NCBI GenBank assembly: GCA_964383905.1
Contig: CAYLJO010000112.1
Location: 1 to 20,508 of the forward strand
Source: CAYLJO01 sp964383905
Lineage (GTDB): Bacteria > Acidobacteriota > Blastocatellia > Pyrinomonadales > Pyrinomonadaceae
DNA length: 20,508 bases
Reading direction: 5' to 3'
Both the position numbers and the translations under genes were made by a program. The notes under the pieces are model-generated. The model did not search any database, was not told the DNA's origin, and saw nothing but the letters and a program-made list of their open reading frames with translations. Positions 7,639 to 14,763 of the stretch are shown piece after piece (the stretch's first letter is position 1; each line of letters starts with the position of its first letter).

Positions 7639-10098
7639 CTAGTGTTCGGCAATTGTCTGCACGCCCTGCGACGGCGGCTCCGTGGTCCACAGCGGGGGCG
7701 CCTTCGTCTCGTCCGCCGCGGCGGCTTCCGCCGGGCAGGAGTCTTCGAGCGCGAGTGCGAGAACTTCGTCAATCGTCTCGACGAGATTAATGTCCAATTT
7801 GTTGCGGACTTCTTCAGAGATTTCGATCAGGTCCTTCTCGTTGTCCTTGGGCAGGATGATCGTCGTGATGCCGAAGCGATGTGCGGCCATCAATTTTTCC
7901 TTAACGCCGCCGATCGGCAGCACACGGCCGCGCAAGGTGATCTCGCCGGTCATGGCGACGTTTTTGCGCACCGGCACGCGCGTCAGTGCCGAAGCCATGG
8001 CGGTCGCCAGCGTGATGCCGGCCGACGGGCCGTCCTTCGGGATCGCCCCTTCGGGAATGTGAATGTGCAGATCACGCTTGCGGATAAAATCGAGGCTCAT
8101 GCTCAGACGTTCGGCGCGCGCTTTGATACAGGTGAGGGCCGCCTGCGCCGACTCTTGCATCACTTCGCCAAGCTTACCCGTCAACGTCACGCCGCCACGC
8201 CCCTTCACAAGCGTCGCTTCGATCTGCAAAACCTCACCGCCGATCTCAGTCCACGCCAGGCCCGTCGCGAGGCCGATTTCGCTCTCGGCGGCCACACCTT
8301 GCTGGCGGAACCTGATGGGCCCGAGCATCTCACGGACACGCTCCGCCGTTATGATGTCTTTGAACTCCTCGCCCGCGCTTTCCGAGACGAACTTGCGGGC
8401 GATCTTGCGGCAGCACGAACCGATCTCACGCTCGAGGTTGCGCACGCCGGCTTCCCGAGTGTAGTGGCGAACGATCTCGAGCAGACCCTCTTCAGTGAAT
8501 TCAAGTTGCTCGGACTTGAGACCGTTGGCCTCGGCCTGCTTCGGCACGAGATGCTGCTTGGCAATCTCAAGCTTTTCGCGCTCGGTGTAGCCGGAAAGAC
8601 GCAGTATCTCAAGACGGTCTTGCAGCGGCGGCGGGATCGTATGTAACACGTTCGCCGTCGCAATAAAGAAGACCTTGGACAGGTCGTACTCGACGTCCAG
8701 GTAGTGATCCTGAAACGTGTGGTTCTGCTCGGGGTCGAGGACTTCAAGCAGTGCTGAGCTCGGGTCCCCGCGGAAGTCCGCGCCAAGCTTATCGACTTCG
8801 TCGAGCAGGATGAGCGGGTTGATCGTGCCGGCCTTTTTCATCATCTGGATGATCTGGCCGGGCAGGGCCCCGATGTATGTCCGACGGTGCCCACGAATCT
8901 CGGCCTCATCGCGCACGCCGCCCAGAGAGAGGCGCACAAATTTCCTGCCGGTCGCGCGGGCGATGGATTTGCCGAGGCTGGTCTTACCGACCCCCGGCGG
9001 GCCGACAAAGCAGAGAATAGATCCTTTCGGGTTCTTCACGAGTTGGCGCACGGCCAGGTATTCGAGGATGCGATCCTTAATCTTCTCCAGACCGTAGTGG
9101 TCTTCGTTAAGCACCTCTTCAGCCTTGGCGAGATCCTTAATCTCTTTTGACCTCTGCTTCCACGGCACGCTGATCAGCCAGTCAATGTAGGTGCGCGAGA
9201 CCGTGCCTTCGGCCGACATCGGCGGCATGGCTTCGAGGCGGTGCAGCTCCTGCATCGCCTTTTCCTTCGCCTCGTCGGTCATGCCGGCCTCTTCGATCTT
9301 TTTCTTCAACTCTTCCAGCTCGGCCTTCTCATCCTTGCGGCCGAGCTCTTTGTGAATCGCTTTGATCTGCTCGTTGAGGTAATACTCTTTCTGCGCCTTC
9401 TCCATCTGGCGCTTGACGCGCGTCTGAATCGTCCGGTCAAGCTGTCTCTTGTCCAGTTCGGTCTCCAGCAGCTCGATCAGCCGCTGGAGCCGGGCCTGTG
9501 TGGAAAAGATCTCAAGCAGACCCTGTTTGTCTTCGACCGAGATGCGCAGTTGCGAGGCGAGCGCGTCAGCCAGATGCGAAGCGTCCTGATTGCGCAGGGC
9601 CGTCTGCAAGGCGTCGGTCTGTGCGTCCGGGGCCAGGCGTAAATGCTGTTCGACAAGCTGATTGATCCGCTGAACAAGCGCCTCGACGCGGGATCCTTCT
9701 TCAGCCACCGTGGGGGCCCGGCGCACCAGCGCGGTAAAAGCCCCGTTGTTGTTTTCGACGCGGATGGTGGTCGCGCGCTCGCGCCCCTCGACGACTACTT
9801 TAATCTGCCCGTTATCCTGCTTCTGCGACTGCAGTATGCGACCCAGCGTGCCGACGCTGTAAATCTGTTCCGGCGTCGGCTCGTCCACGGTCGCGTCATG
9901 CTGCGTGGCCAGAAAAATTGTGCGGTCGGAGACCAACGCCTCTTCCAGCGCGCGCACCGAACCGGGCCGCCCAATTTTGAACGCGACCTTGGTAAAGGGA
10001 AAGATAACGACATCGCGAATCGGCACCATCGGGTAGCGCGCAATGTCGGCAGGAGTGCGATCTGAATATTCTTCCATAACCGGTTTTGACTCTTTCAC
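7639..10098 (-). CDS. lon: ATP-dependent protease Lon
   Basis: Lon is a cytoplasmic AAA+ serine protease that degrades misfolded and regulatory proteins. The protein has 819 residues. The LON substrate-binding domain (about 23-210) starts at PMVPIRDVVIFP. A coiled-coil stretch runs from about 215 to 290. The AAA+ module has Walker A GPPGVGKT (366-373) and Walker B LILLDEVD (429-436). The protease domain has the catalytic dyad Ser692 (KDGPSAG) and Lys735 (GGVKEKL), 43 residues apart as in E. coli. After the protease domain there is a roughly 35-residue acidic, Ala/Pro-rich tail not needed for the fold. The start is uncertain: GTG at 10098 has no Shine-Dalgarno, while ATG at 10077 (MEEYSDRT) has a weak AAAGAG about 12 bases upstream. 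It follows clpX with a gap of about 180 bases that holds a likely promoter and a strong hairpin. Confidence 0.96.
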   Translation of the reverse strand: MKESKPVMEEYSDRTPADIARYPMVPIRDVVIFPFTKVAFKIGRPGSVRALEEALVSDRTIFLATQHDATVDEPTPEQIYSVGTLGRILQSQKQDNGQIKVVVEGRERATTIRVENNNGAFTALVRRAPTVAEEGSRVEALVQRINQLVEQHLRLAPDAQTDALQTALRNQDASHLADALASQLRISVEDKQGLLEIFSTQARLQRLIELLETELDKRQLDRTIQTRVKRQMEKAQKEYYLNEQIKAIHKELGRKDEKAELEELKKKIEEAGMTDEAKEKAMQELHRLEAMPPMSAEGTVSRTYIDWLISVPWKQRSKEIKDLAKAEEVLNEDHYGLEKIKDRILEYLAVRQLVKNPKGSILCFVGPPGVGKTSLGKSIARATGRKFVRLSLGGVRDEAEIRGHRRTYIGALPGQIIQMMKKAGTINPLILLDEVDKLGADFRGDPSSALLEVLDPEQNHTFQDHYLDVEYDLSKVFFIATANVLHTIPPPLQDRLEILRLSGYTEREKLEIAKQHLVPKQAEANGLKSEQLEFTEEGLLEIVRHYTREAGVRNLEREIGSCCRKIARKFVSESAGEEFKDIITAERVREMLGPIRFRQQGVAAESEIGLATGLAWTEIGGEVLQIEATLVKGRGGVTLTGKLGEVMQESAQAALTCIKARAERLSMSLDFIRKRDLHIHIPEGAIPKDGPSAGITLATAMASALTRVPVRKNVAMTGEITLRGRVLPIGGVKEKLMAAHRFGITTIILPKDNEKDLIEISEEVRNKLDINLVETIDEVLALALEDSCPAEAAAADETKAPPLWTTEPPSQGVQTIAEH

Positions 10099-10120
10099 TT
10101 AAACATGGACGTGGCGAAGA

Positions 10121-10154
10121 GGGGCGAGCCACCACGTGCGCTCGCCCCCTTTTT
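10121..10154. terminator. Strong 9-bp hairpin in the lon leader
   Basis: GGGGCGAGC (10121-10129) and GCTCGCCCC (10140-10148) are perfect complements around a 10-base loop, and CTTTTT follows on the plus strand. For plus-strand RNA it looks like an intrinsic terminator, but no plus-strand gene reads into it. On the minus strand it lies about 22 bases before the GTG (43 before the ATG) of lon. There it could act as a leader structure controlling lon. Confidence 0.6.
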
Positions 10155-10166
10155 GCGAACCATCTA

Positions 10167-10172
10167 ATTGTA
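10167..10172 (-). promoter_or_regulatory. Putative -10 box (TACAAT) of a lon promoter
   Basis: TACAAT on the minus strand lies in the clpX-lon gap, about 70 bases upstream of the lon GTG. No good -35 is found at 17 bases. If used, transcription would start near 10160 and the hairpin at 10121-10148 would be in the mRNA leader. No sigma-32-like or CIRCE element was seen. Confidence 0.3.
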
Positions 10173-10202
10173 GACTATTTTGCGCGTCCGCGCTACTTTT
10201 AA

Positions 10203-10251
10203 AGGATCAGGGATAATGGGTGAAAAGTGAAGGATAAAAGATGAAAAACAA
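10203..10251. repeat. Degenerate GGATAAAAGATGAA-type purine word repeat
   Basis: Plus-strand words such as GGATAATGGGTGAAAAGTGAAGGATAAAAGATGAA are loosely repeated between clpX and lon. No inverted arm follows, unlike the other gap repeats here. Confidence 0.4.
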
Positions 10252-10281
10252 AGGTTTATAAGCTTTTGCGGCACCCTTTGG

Positions 10282-11526
10282 CTACGCCGCCGCGCCGTCC
10301 ACGCCCGTCAGGCCCTCGCCGGGGATGGCGCGCTTGCGCTCCACCATCTCGCTCGTGATGACGAACTCCTTGATCCGCTTCTGCGACGGCAGCGTATACA
10401 TTGCGTCGAGAAGGAGTTCTTCAAGGATCATCATCAGGCCGCGCGCGCCCACCTTGCGTTCGACCGCCTGCCGCGCCACCGCTTTGAGCGCGTCGTCGGT
10501 AAACTTGAGCTTGACGTTGTCGAAGTCAAACCGCTTCTGATATTGCTTGATCAGCGCATTCTTCGGCTCCGTTAAAATCTTGATCAGCGCGTTCTCGTCC
10601 AGCTCACTGAGGACGCCACAAACGGGAAGGCGCCCGACAAACTCAGGTATCAACCCGTAGCGAATCAGGTCTTCTGGTTGCACCGCGGCCAGCGCTTCGG
10701 CGTGCCGGCTCGAGCCCGGTTTTACTTCGGCGTGAAAGCCCATTGACTTGTTGCGGAGCCGCTTTTCGATGACCTTTTCCAGGCCGACAAACGCCCCCCC
10801 GCAGATAAAGAGAATGTTCGTTGTATCGACGGGGAAGAACTCCTGGTGCGGGTGCTTGCGGCCGCCCTGCGGCGGAACGTTGGCGATCGTGCCTTCCAGA
10901 ATTTTCAAGAGGGCTTGCTGCACGCCTTCGCCCGACACGTCGCGCGTGATTGAAGGGTTCTCATCCTTGCGGCAGATCTTGTCAACTTCGTCGATATAAA
11001 TGATGCCTTGCTGTGCGCGCTCGACGTCGCCGTTAGCCGCCTGTAGAAGCTTGAGGATGATATTCTCCACGTCTTCGCCGACGTAGCCGGCTTCCGTGAG
11101 CGTTGTCGCATCAACGATAGTAAAGGGCACGCTCAGCATGCGCGCCAGCGTCTGGGCCAGCAGCGTTTTCCCCGTGCCGGTCGGGCCGATCAGCAGGATG
11201 TTGGATTTCTGAATCTCGACATCGCTCCGGCGCCGGGCCAGCTCGATCCTCTTGTAGTGCTGATAAACGGCGACGGCGAGGCGCTTCTTTGTCTCCTCCT
11301 GGCCGATCACATATTCGTCGAGAAAACTCTTGATCTCGCCGGGCTTCGGGAGTGGCGGGCGCGTGGTGACGGATTCGGCCTGCTGGTCGTCTGTGATGAT
11401 CTCGTTGCAGATATCGATGCACTCGTTGCAGATGTAGACTGTCGGGCCGGCAATGAGCTTTTTCACTTCGTTTTGCGACTTGCCGCAAAACGAACAGCGC
11501 AACGTGTCATCAGTTCGTCGTACCAT
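10282..11526 (-). CDS. clpX: ATP-dependent unfoldase ClpX
   Basis: ClpX is the AAA+ hexamer that recognises, unfolds and feeds substrates to ClpP. The 414 residues are normal. The N-terminal zinc-binding domain has C11-x2-C14 and C33-x2-C36 (LRCSFCGK ... YICNECIDICNEII), which dimerises and binds adaptors. The AAA+ core has Walker A GPTGTGKT (114-121) and Walker B GIIYIDEVD (174-182). The pore loop is GYVGED (147-152). The ClpP-docking loop reads MGF (262-264), matching the IGF-type loop. It follows the small zinc-finger gene by 37 bases and clpP beyond it, as expected for a clpP-clpX unit, with lon next. The ATG at 11526 places the zinc domain at the family position. Confidence 0.97.
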   Translation of the reverse strand: MVRRTDDTLRCSFCGKSQNEVKKLIAGPTVYICNECIDICNEIITDDQQAESVTTRPPLPKPGEIKSFLDEYVIGQEETKKRLAVAVYQHYKRIELARRRSDVEIQKSNILLIGPTGTGKTLLAQTLARMLSVPFTIVDATTLTEAGYVGEDVENIILKLLQAANGDVERAQQGIIYIDEVDKICRKDENPSITRDVSGEGVQQALLKILEGTIANVPPQGGRKHPHQEFFPVDTTNILFICGGAFVGLEKVIEKRLRNKSMGFHAEVKPGSSRHAEALAAVQPEDLIRYGLIPEFVGRLPVCGVLSELDENALIKILTEPKNALIKQYQKRFDFDNVKLKFTDDALKAVARQAVERKVGARGLMMILEELLLDAMYTLPSQKRIKEFVITSEMVERKRAIPGEGLTGVDGAAA

Positions 11527-11563
11527 AGGCGTTTCGAGGAAGCTCCGTTGAAATCGTTCGAAC

Positions 11564-11776
11564 TTATTTACTAGGGGTGATCACGGGCCGGCCTGAAATA
11601 TCTCGGCCCGCGATGATTTCGTTGCAAATATCAATGCACTCGTTGCAGATGCAGACCTTAGGTCCGGCGATAAGCTTCTTTACTTCCGTTTCTAACTTGC
11701 CGCAGAATGAGCACCGCAGTGTATGCCTGTTCCGGTATGCCAAGAGCCTCAGTGTCGAGCCCGTTCTAAAACGCAT
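11564..11776 (-). CDS. Free-standing ClpX-type C4 zinc finger protein
   Basis: This small protein (70 residues from ATG 11776; a TTG three codons earlier is possible) lies between clpP and clpX on the same strand. Its core copies the ClpX zinc-binding domain: HTLRCSFCGK ... VKKLIAGPKVCICNECIDIC, with four cysteines spaced C-x2-C and C-x2-C exactly as in ClpX. It ends about 15 residues later with no AAA+ part. Compared codon by codon with the ClpX zinc domain, 37 aligned codons show about 15 silent but only 5 amino-acid-changing differences, which indicates selection on the protein rather than recent debris. A TATAAT box lies about 24 bases upstream of the ATG. ClpX zinc domains form dimers and bind adaptors, so it could pair with ClpX or compete for adaptors (inference). 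Confidence 0.8.
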   Translation of the reverse strand: MRFRTGSTLRLLAYRNRHTLRCSFCGKLETEVKKLIAGPKVCICNECIDICNEIIAGRDISGRPVITPSK

Positions 11777-11799
11777 CGGCTTCAACCGCCCGCCTGACC

Positions 11800-11805
11800 A
11801 TTATA
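11800..11805 (-). promoter_or_regulatory. Putative -10 box (TATAAT) between clpP and the zinc finger gene
   Basis: A perfect TATAAT on the minus strand lies 25 bases beyond the clpP stop codon and about 24 bases before the ATG of the small gene. The -35 region is poor. It may give the zinc finger gene and clpX transcription separate from clpP. Confidence 0.35.
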
Positions 11806-11830
11806 CTCGAGCACGCAAGCCGCCTGGGGA

Positions 11831-12415
11831 CTACTCGCGGTGCGCTATTACTTCGTCTATCAAGCCGTACTCTTTAGCCTGCACGGCAGACATAATCTTG
11901 TCGCGCTCGACGTCGCGCTCGACCCTCTCGAAAGGCTGACCGGTATGCCGGGCGAGAATGCGGGAGGTCAATTCGCGCATGCGGATGATCTCTTCGGCCT
12001 GGATGCGGATGTCCGTCGCCTGGCCCTGTGAGCCGCCAGAAGGCTGGTGGATGAGGATCCGCGAGTTGGGCAGTGCGAACCGCTTGCCCTTCGCCCCGGC
12101 CGCCAAAAGGACTGCCGCCATTGAAGCGCACTGGCCGACGCAGATCGTCGTCACGTCGGGGCGGATGAACTGCATCGTGTCGTAGATGGCCATCCCGGCC
12201 GTGATCGAGCCGCCCGGCGAGTTGATGTACAGGTTGATGTCCTTCTCGGGGTCTTCGGCTTCGAGAAAGAGAAGTTGTGCGACGATCAGGTTGGCAATCT
12301 GGTCGTCAATCGGCGTGCCCAAAAAGATAATGTTGTCTTTCAAAAGGCGCGAGTAAATGTCGAAGGCGCGTTCGCCACGCGACGTTTGCTCGACGACCAT
12401 CGGGACTAAAGCCAT
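11831..12415 (-). CDS. clpP: ATP-dependent Clp protease proteolytic subunit
   Basis: ClpP is the serine protease that forms a double heptameric barrel with ClpX or ClpA/C caps. It has 194 residues, like most ClpPs. The catalytic triad is visible as Ser98 (GQCASMAA), His123 (LIHQPSGG) and Asp172 (ERDKIMS). YINSPGGS (63-70) forms the oxyanion-hole glycines. The N-terminus (MALVPMVVEQTSRGER) carries the axial-loop residues. It lies about 90 bases downstream of tig, giving the classic tig-clpP-clpX order, interrupted here by a small zinc finger gene. The ATG at 12415 has only a weak AAAGG upstream. Confidence 0.97.
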   Translation of the reverse strand: MALVPMVVEQTSRGERAFDIYSRLLKDNIIFLGTPIDDQIANLIVAQLLFLEAEDPEKDINLYINSPGGSITAGMAIYDTMQFIRPDVTTICVGQCASMAAVLLAAGAKGKRFALPNSRILIHQPSGGSQGQATDIRIQAEEIIRMRELTSRILARHTGQPFERVERDVERDKIMSAVQAKEYGLIDEVIAHRE

Positions 12416-12508
12416 ATCAACTCTAAACCTTTCTGGCTCTCTTTAGATCCTGGGGCCGCGCAACTTGATTTCGAATTGATGGCTGACCGGAACTCCTTCT
12501 TGGGATGC

Positions 12509-13951
12509 TCAAGCACCAGCCTCGGTCGAAGATACTGATTCCGCTTTCGCGGCCTCACCTTCACCGCGCTCCTCAGCCCCTTGCGCATCAACCGCGACGG
12601 CTCTTTGGTCTTCCCGTGATGCGCTCTCGGCAGGAGTTTCTTCGCGCCACTCTTCATCAGTTACGCGAGCATGTTCAACTAGCAGGTCGAGCGCTTTGCG
12701 ATTGCGCAACCTATTGGCGATGCTACGTTCGCCTCCCTGCTTTGTCAAGGCAGTACGTACTTGCTCTGGCGGCTGGCGCGACTCCTGCGCGATGGCCGCA
12801 ATCTCCGCTTCGATCTCCTCGTCCGTCACCGTGATCTGCTCCCTATCGGCGATGTGCGAGAGAAGCATCGAGCCGCGTACGTCGTCGCCAGCCTGGTCTT
12901 TTAACTGGTCGCGCAAACCCTCCCAATTGAACTCCTGGTTGCGCGGGTCAACCCCATGCCCGATCATCTCCCGGACCAGCAATCCCAGACGCTGTTGCGT
13001 CTGCTGCTCGAGCAATGTCTGCGGGACTTCGAACTGGTGCGCTTCGATGAGCTTATTCATGACATCGCTGCGCAGCCGGCTCTCGGACTCGTACGCGGCA
13101 CGCTGCTGTAAGTCCTCGCGCACCTTCTCGCGCAGGGTGGCGACGGAATCGAACTCTTCGCCGAGACTCCTGGCCCATTCGTCATCAACCTCAGGGATCT
13201 CTTTCCGGCGCACAGCCGTCACCTTTGCCGTGTACTCAACCTCTTTCCCGGCCAGCCCTTTTGATGTGAAATCTTCCGGGTAACGGACCGTAAACTTACG
13301 GTCTTCATCTGCCGTCACGCCGAGGAGGTGGTCCGTAAACTCCTGCTGTACGCCCTCACCTCCGAGCACGACGTCGACGTCCTCGACGTCGATGTCTTCC
13401 TCCTCCGGCGTTTGCACGAACTTGCCGTGGAAATTCACCGTCACCGTATCGCCCAACTCGGCCGGGCGATCTTCCACCGGCTGCAGCGCCGCCGAAGCTT
13501 CACGCAAGCCTTCGATGACACGATCAACATCCTCATCCTTCACCGGACGCACGCGCCGTGTCGCACCGAGGCCCTTATATTCGCCTAGTTCAACCGCGGG
13601 CAGGACTTCGACGTGCACGTGAATCGAGATCGGCTGCTCGCCCAGTTTGTCGAGCCCTTCCATATTATCCAGATGTACGTCAGGCTCGCCGATGACATTA
13701 AGCTCGCGCTCCGTAATCGCGTCGTTGACCGCCTCCGGCACCAGCTCGCGCAACACTTCGCCGCGAATCTCATCTTTGAAGCGCGTCCGCACGACCGAGC
13801 GCGGGGCGTGGCCGCGGCGAAAACCGGGCACGGTGGCGAGCCTCGCGTAACGGTCGCTGATGCTGTTATAGGCGGCGCGCACGGCTTCCGCCCCGATCTC
13901 AATCTTGATCTCCTTACGGGTGGGAGAAACGTCAACCAATTCACTCTTCAT
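12509..13951 (-). CDS. tig: Trigger factor
   Basis: Trigger factor is a ribosome-bound chaperone and peptidyl-prolyl isomerase for nascent chains. From ATG 13951 it has 480 residues. The ribosome-binding domain carries the signature GFRRGHAP (43-50, family GFRxGxxP). The FKBP-like PPIase domain lies at about 145-235 (LGDTVTVNFHGKF ... KFTVRYPEDF). The C-terminal chaperone arms follow, and the last 40 residues are acidic, low complexity and probably disordered. The frame is open to 13984, but the family starts at MKSELVDVSPTRKEI, so the internal ATG is preferred; no Shine-Dalgarno stands out. It is the promoter-proximal gene of the tig-clpP-clpX group and follows tRNA-Leu by about 90 bases. 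Confidence 0.95.
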   Translation of the reverse strand: MKSELVDVSPTRKEIKIEIGAEAVRAAYNSISDRYARLATVPGFRRGHAPRSVVRTRFKDEIRGEVLRELVPEAVNDAITERELNVIGEPDVHLDNMEGLDKLGEQPISIHVHVEVLPAVELGEYKGLGATRRVRPVKDEDVDRVIEGLREASAALQPVEDRPAELGDTVTVNFHGKFVQTPEEEDIDVEDVDVVLGGEGVQQEFTDHLLGVTADEDRKFTVRYPEDFTSKGLAGKEVEYTAKVTAVRRKEIPEVDDEWARSLGEEFDSVATLREKVREDLQQRAAYESESRLRSDVMNKLIEAHQFEVPQTLLEQQTQQRLGLLVREMIGHGVDPRNQEFNWEGLRDQLKDQAGDDVRGSMLLSHIADREQITVTDEEIEAEIAAIAQESRQPPEQVRTALTKQGGERSIANRLRNRKALDLLVEHARVTDEEWREETPAESASREDQRAVAVDAQGAEERGEGEAAKAESVSSTEAGA

Positions 13952-14042
13952 AAAACATGAAGCCCGATGCGACGCTACAAGCACGCCGCACGGGCATCCT
14001 TCTCTAGAAAATTATGCGAGAAATCTACTCGACATCAAAATT

Positions 14043-14126
14043 TGGTGCGAAAGGGGGGACTCGAACCCCCACCCCTTTCGGGACACGGTCCTAAGCCGTG
14101 CGCGTCTGCCATTTCGCCACTTTCGC
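14043..14126 (-). tRNA. tRNA-Leu(UAG)
   Basis: The minus strand gives a class II tRNA with encoded CCA: acceptor GCGAAAG/CTTTCGC, discriminator A, D-arm start GCGA with AATGGCAGA, anticodon stem CACGG/CCGTG around CTTAGGA (anticodon TAG), a long variable arm TCCCGAAAGGGG, and T-arm GGGGG-TTCGAGT-CCCCC. It sits between the HNH gene and tig, all on the same strand. Only 11 bases separate it from the HNH stop codon. Confidence 0.95.
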
Positions 14127-14137
14127 ATTTAGCTATG

Positions 14138-14593
14138 TCACATCCCTAAATTTCTATGCGCGCCTTTGCCAGCATGATTATCAGTCAAAGCGTGGCAGTT
14201 CGGGCAAAGTAATCGCCGATTGCTGAGCCTGTTGTCGAAGCGGTTGCCATTAACGTGGTGAAGTTCAATTGGGATTGGCTCACCCATCCACTCCTGCCGG
14301 TTGCATCGCTCGCAACAACGCTTCTTCAATCTGTCTTCCAGCAACTTTAGTTTCAACTTATGGCTGATGATGAAACTGCCTCGGTGTAAATAGAAGCTAG
14401 CGCTTTTACGAGCAGGACAACGCTTATACTTCTGACCGCCCATATTGCCCGCATAGCTCAATCCCATCTTTCTTAAATAGCTCTCAAGCGTTAACGGTTT
14501 GCAGCTGAGCTCTCGGCATATAAAAGCTTTCGGGCGATGCTCCGCAATCCACTTTTCAATATCGCTTTGCCGATCCAGAATGTCAGTCCTCAT
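14138..14593 (-). CDS. HNH endonuclease with intact catalytic motif
   Basis: The protein has 151 residues. The first 60 look like a small helical DNA-binding region (IEKWIAEHRPKAFICRELSC, then ESYLRKMGLSYAGN), a layout common in phage-type HNH homing enzymes. The HNH fold follows: C94-x2-C97, ELHHVNGNRFDNRLSN (110-125; His112/His113 and the Asn of DNRL) and LCPNCHALT (129-137; C130, C133, His134). All key residues appear intact. GAGGTG about seven bases before the ATG at 14593 is a good ribosome binding site. Base composition is more AT-rich than tig and the SIS gene around it, so transfer is likely. It ends just upstream of tRNA-Leu on the same strand, like the HNH gene beside tRNA-Lys. It may be a homing or stand-alone mobile nuclease; its target is unknown. 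Confidence 0.85.
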   Translation of the reverse strand: MRTDILDRQSDIEKWIAEHRPKAFICRELSCKPLTLESYLRKMGLSYAGNMGGQKYKRCPARKSASFYLHRGSFIISHKLKLKLLEDRLKKRCCERCNRQEWMGEPIPIELHHVNGNRFDNRLSNRRLLCPNCHALTDNHAGKGAHRNLGM

Positions 14594-14650
14594 ATCACAC
14601 CACCTCAGTATTTACTTAAGTGGTAACGAGCTTAAGAATAGCATGCACGC

Positions 14651-14695
14651 ATCTGATAGTCACAGTTCGCCGGATGAAGCGAAGCTATCAGAGTG
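14651..14695. repeat. Nested inverted repeat between SIS gene and HNH gene
   Basis: CTGATAG ... CTATCAG forms an outer stem, and inside it TTCGC ... GCGAA forms an inner stem around CGGATGAA. The element lies upstream of the HNH start and downstream of the SIS gene. No T-tract follows on either strand, so it is not an obvious terminator. Confidence 0.5.
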
Positions 14696-14763
14696 AAAAA
14701 TTGCGGCCCCGATGTCTAGTTAAGGGCACACGCTCGTTCAGTACGGCGCGAGAGCTACTTTAT

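Noticed and set aside
7522..8646. Long plus-strand frame (374 codons) opposite lon
   Set aside because: It is antisense to well-conserved lon codons in GC-rich DNA. The composition is Arg/His-rich and no family is recognisable.
11564..11785. Zinc finger frame as dead duplication debris of clpX
   Set aside because: The frame is intact, all four Cys are kept and silent differences outnumber replacement ones, which is not expected of debris.
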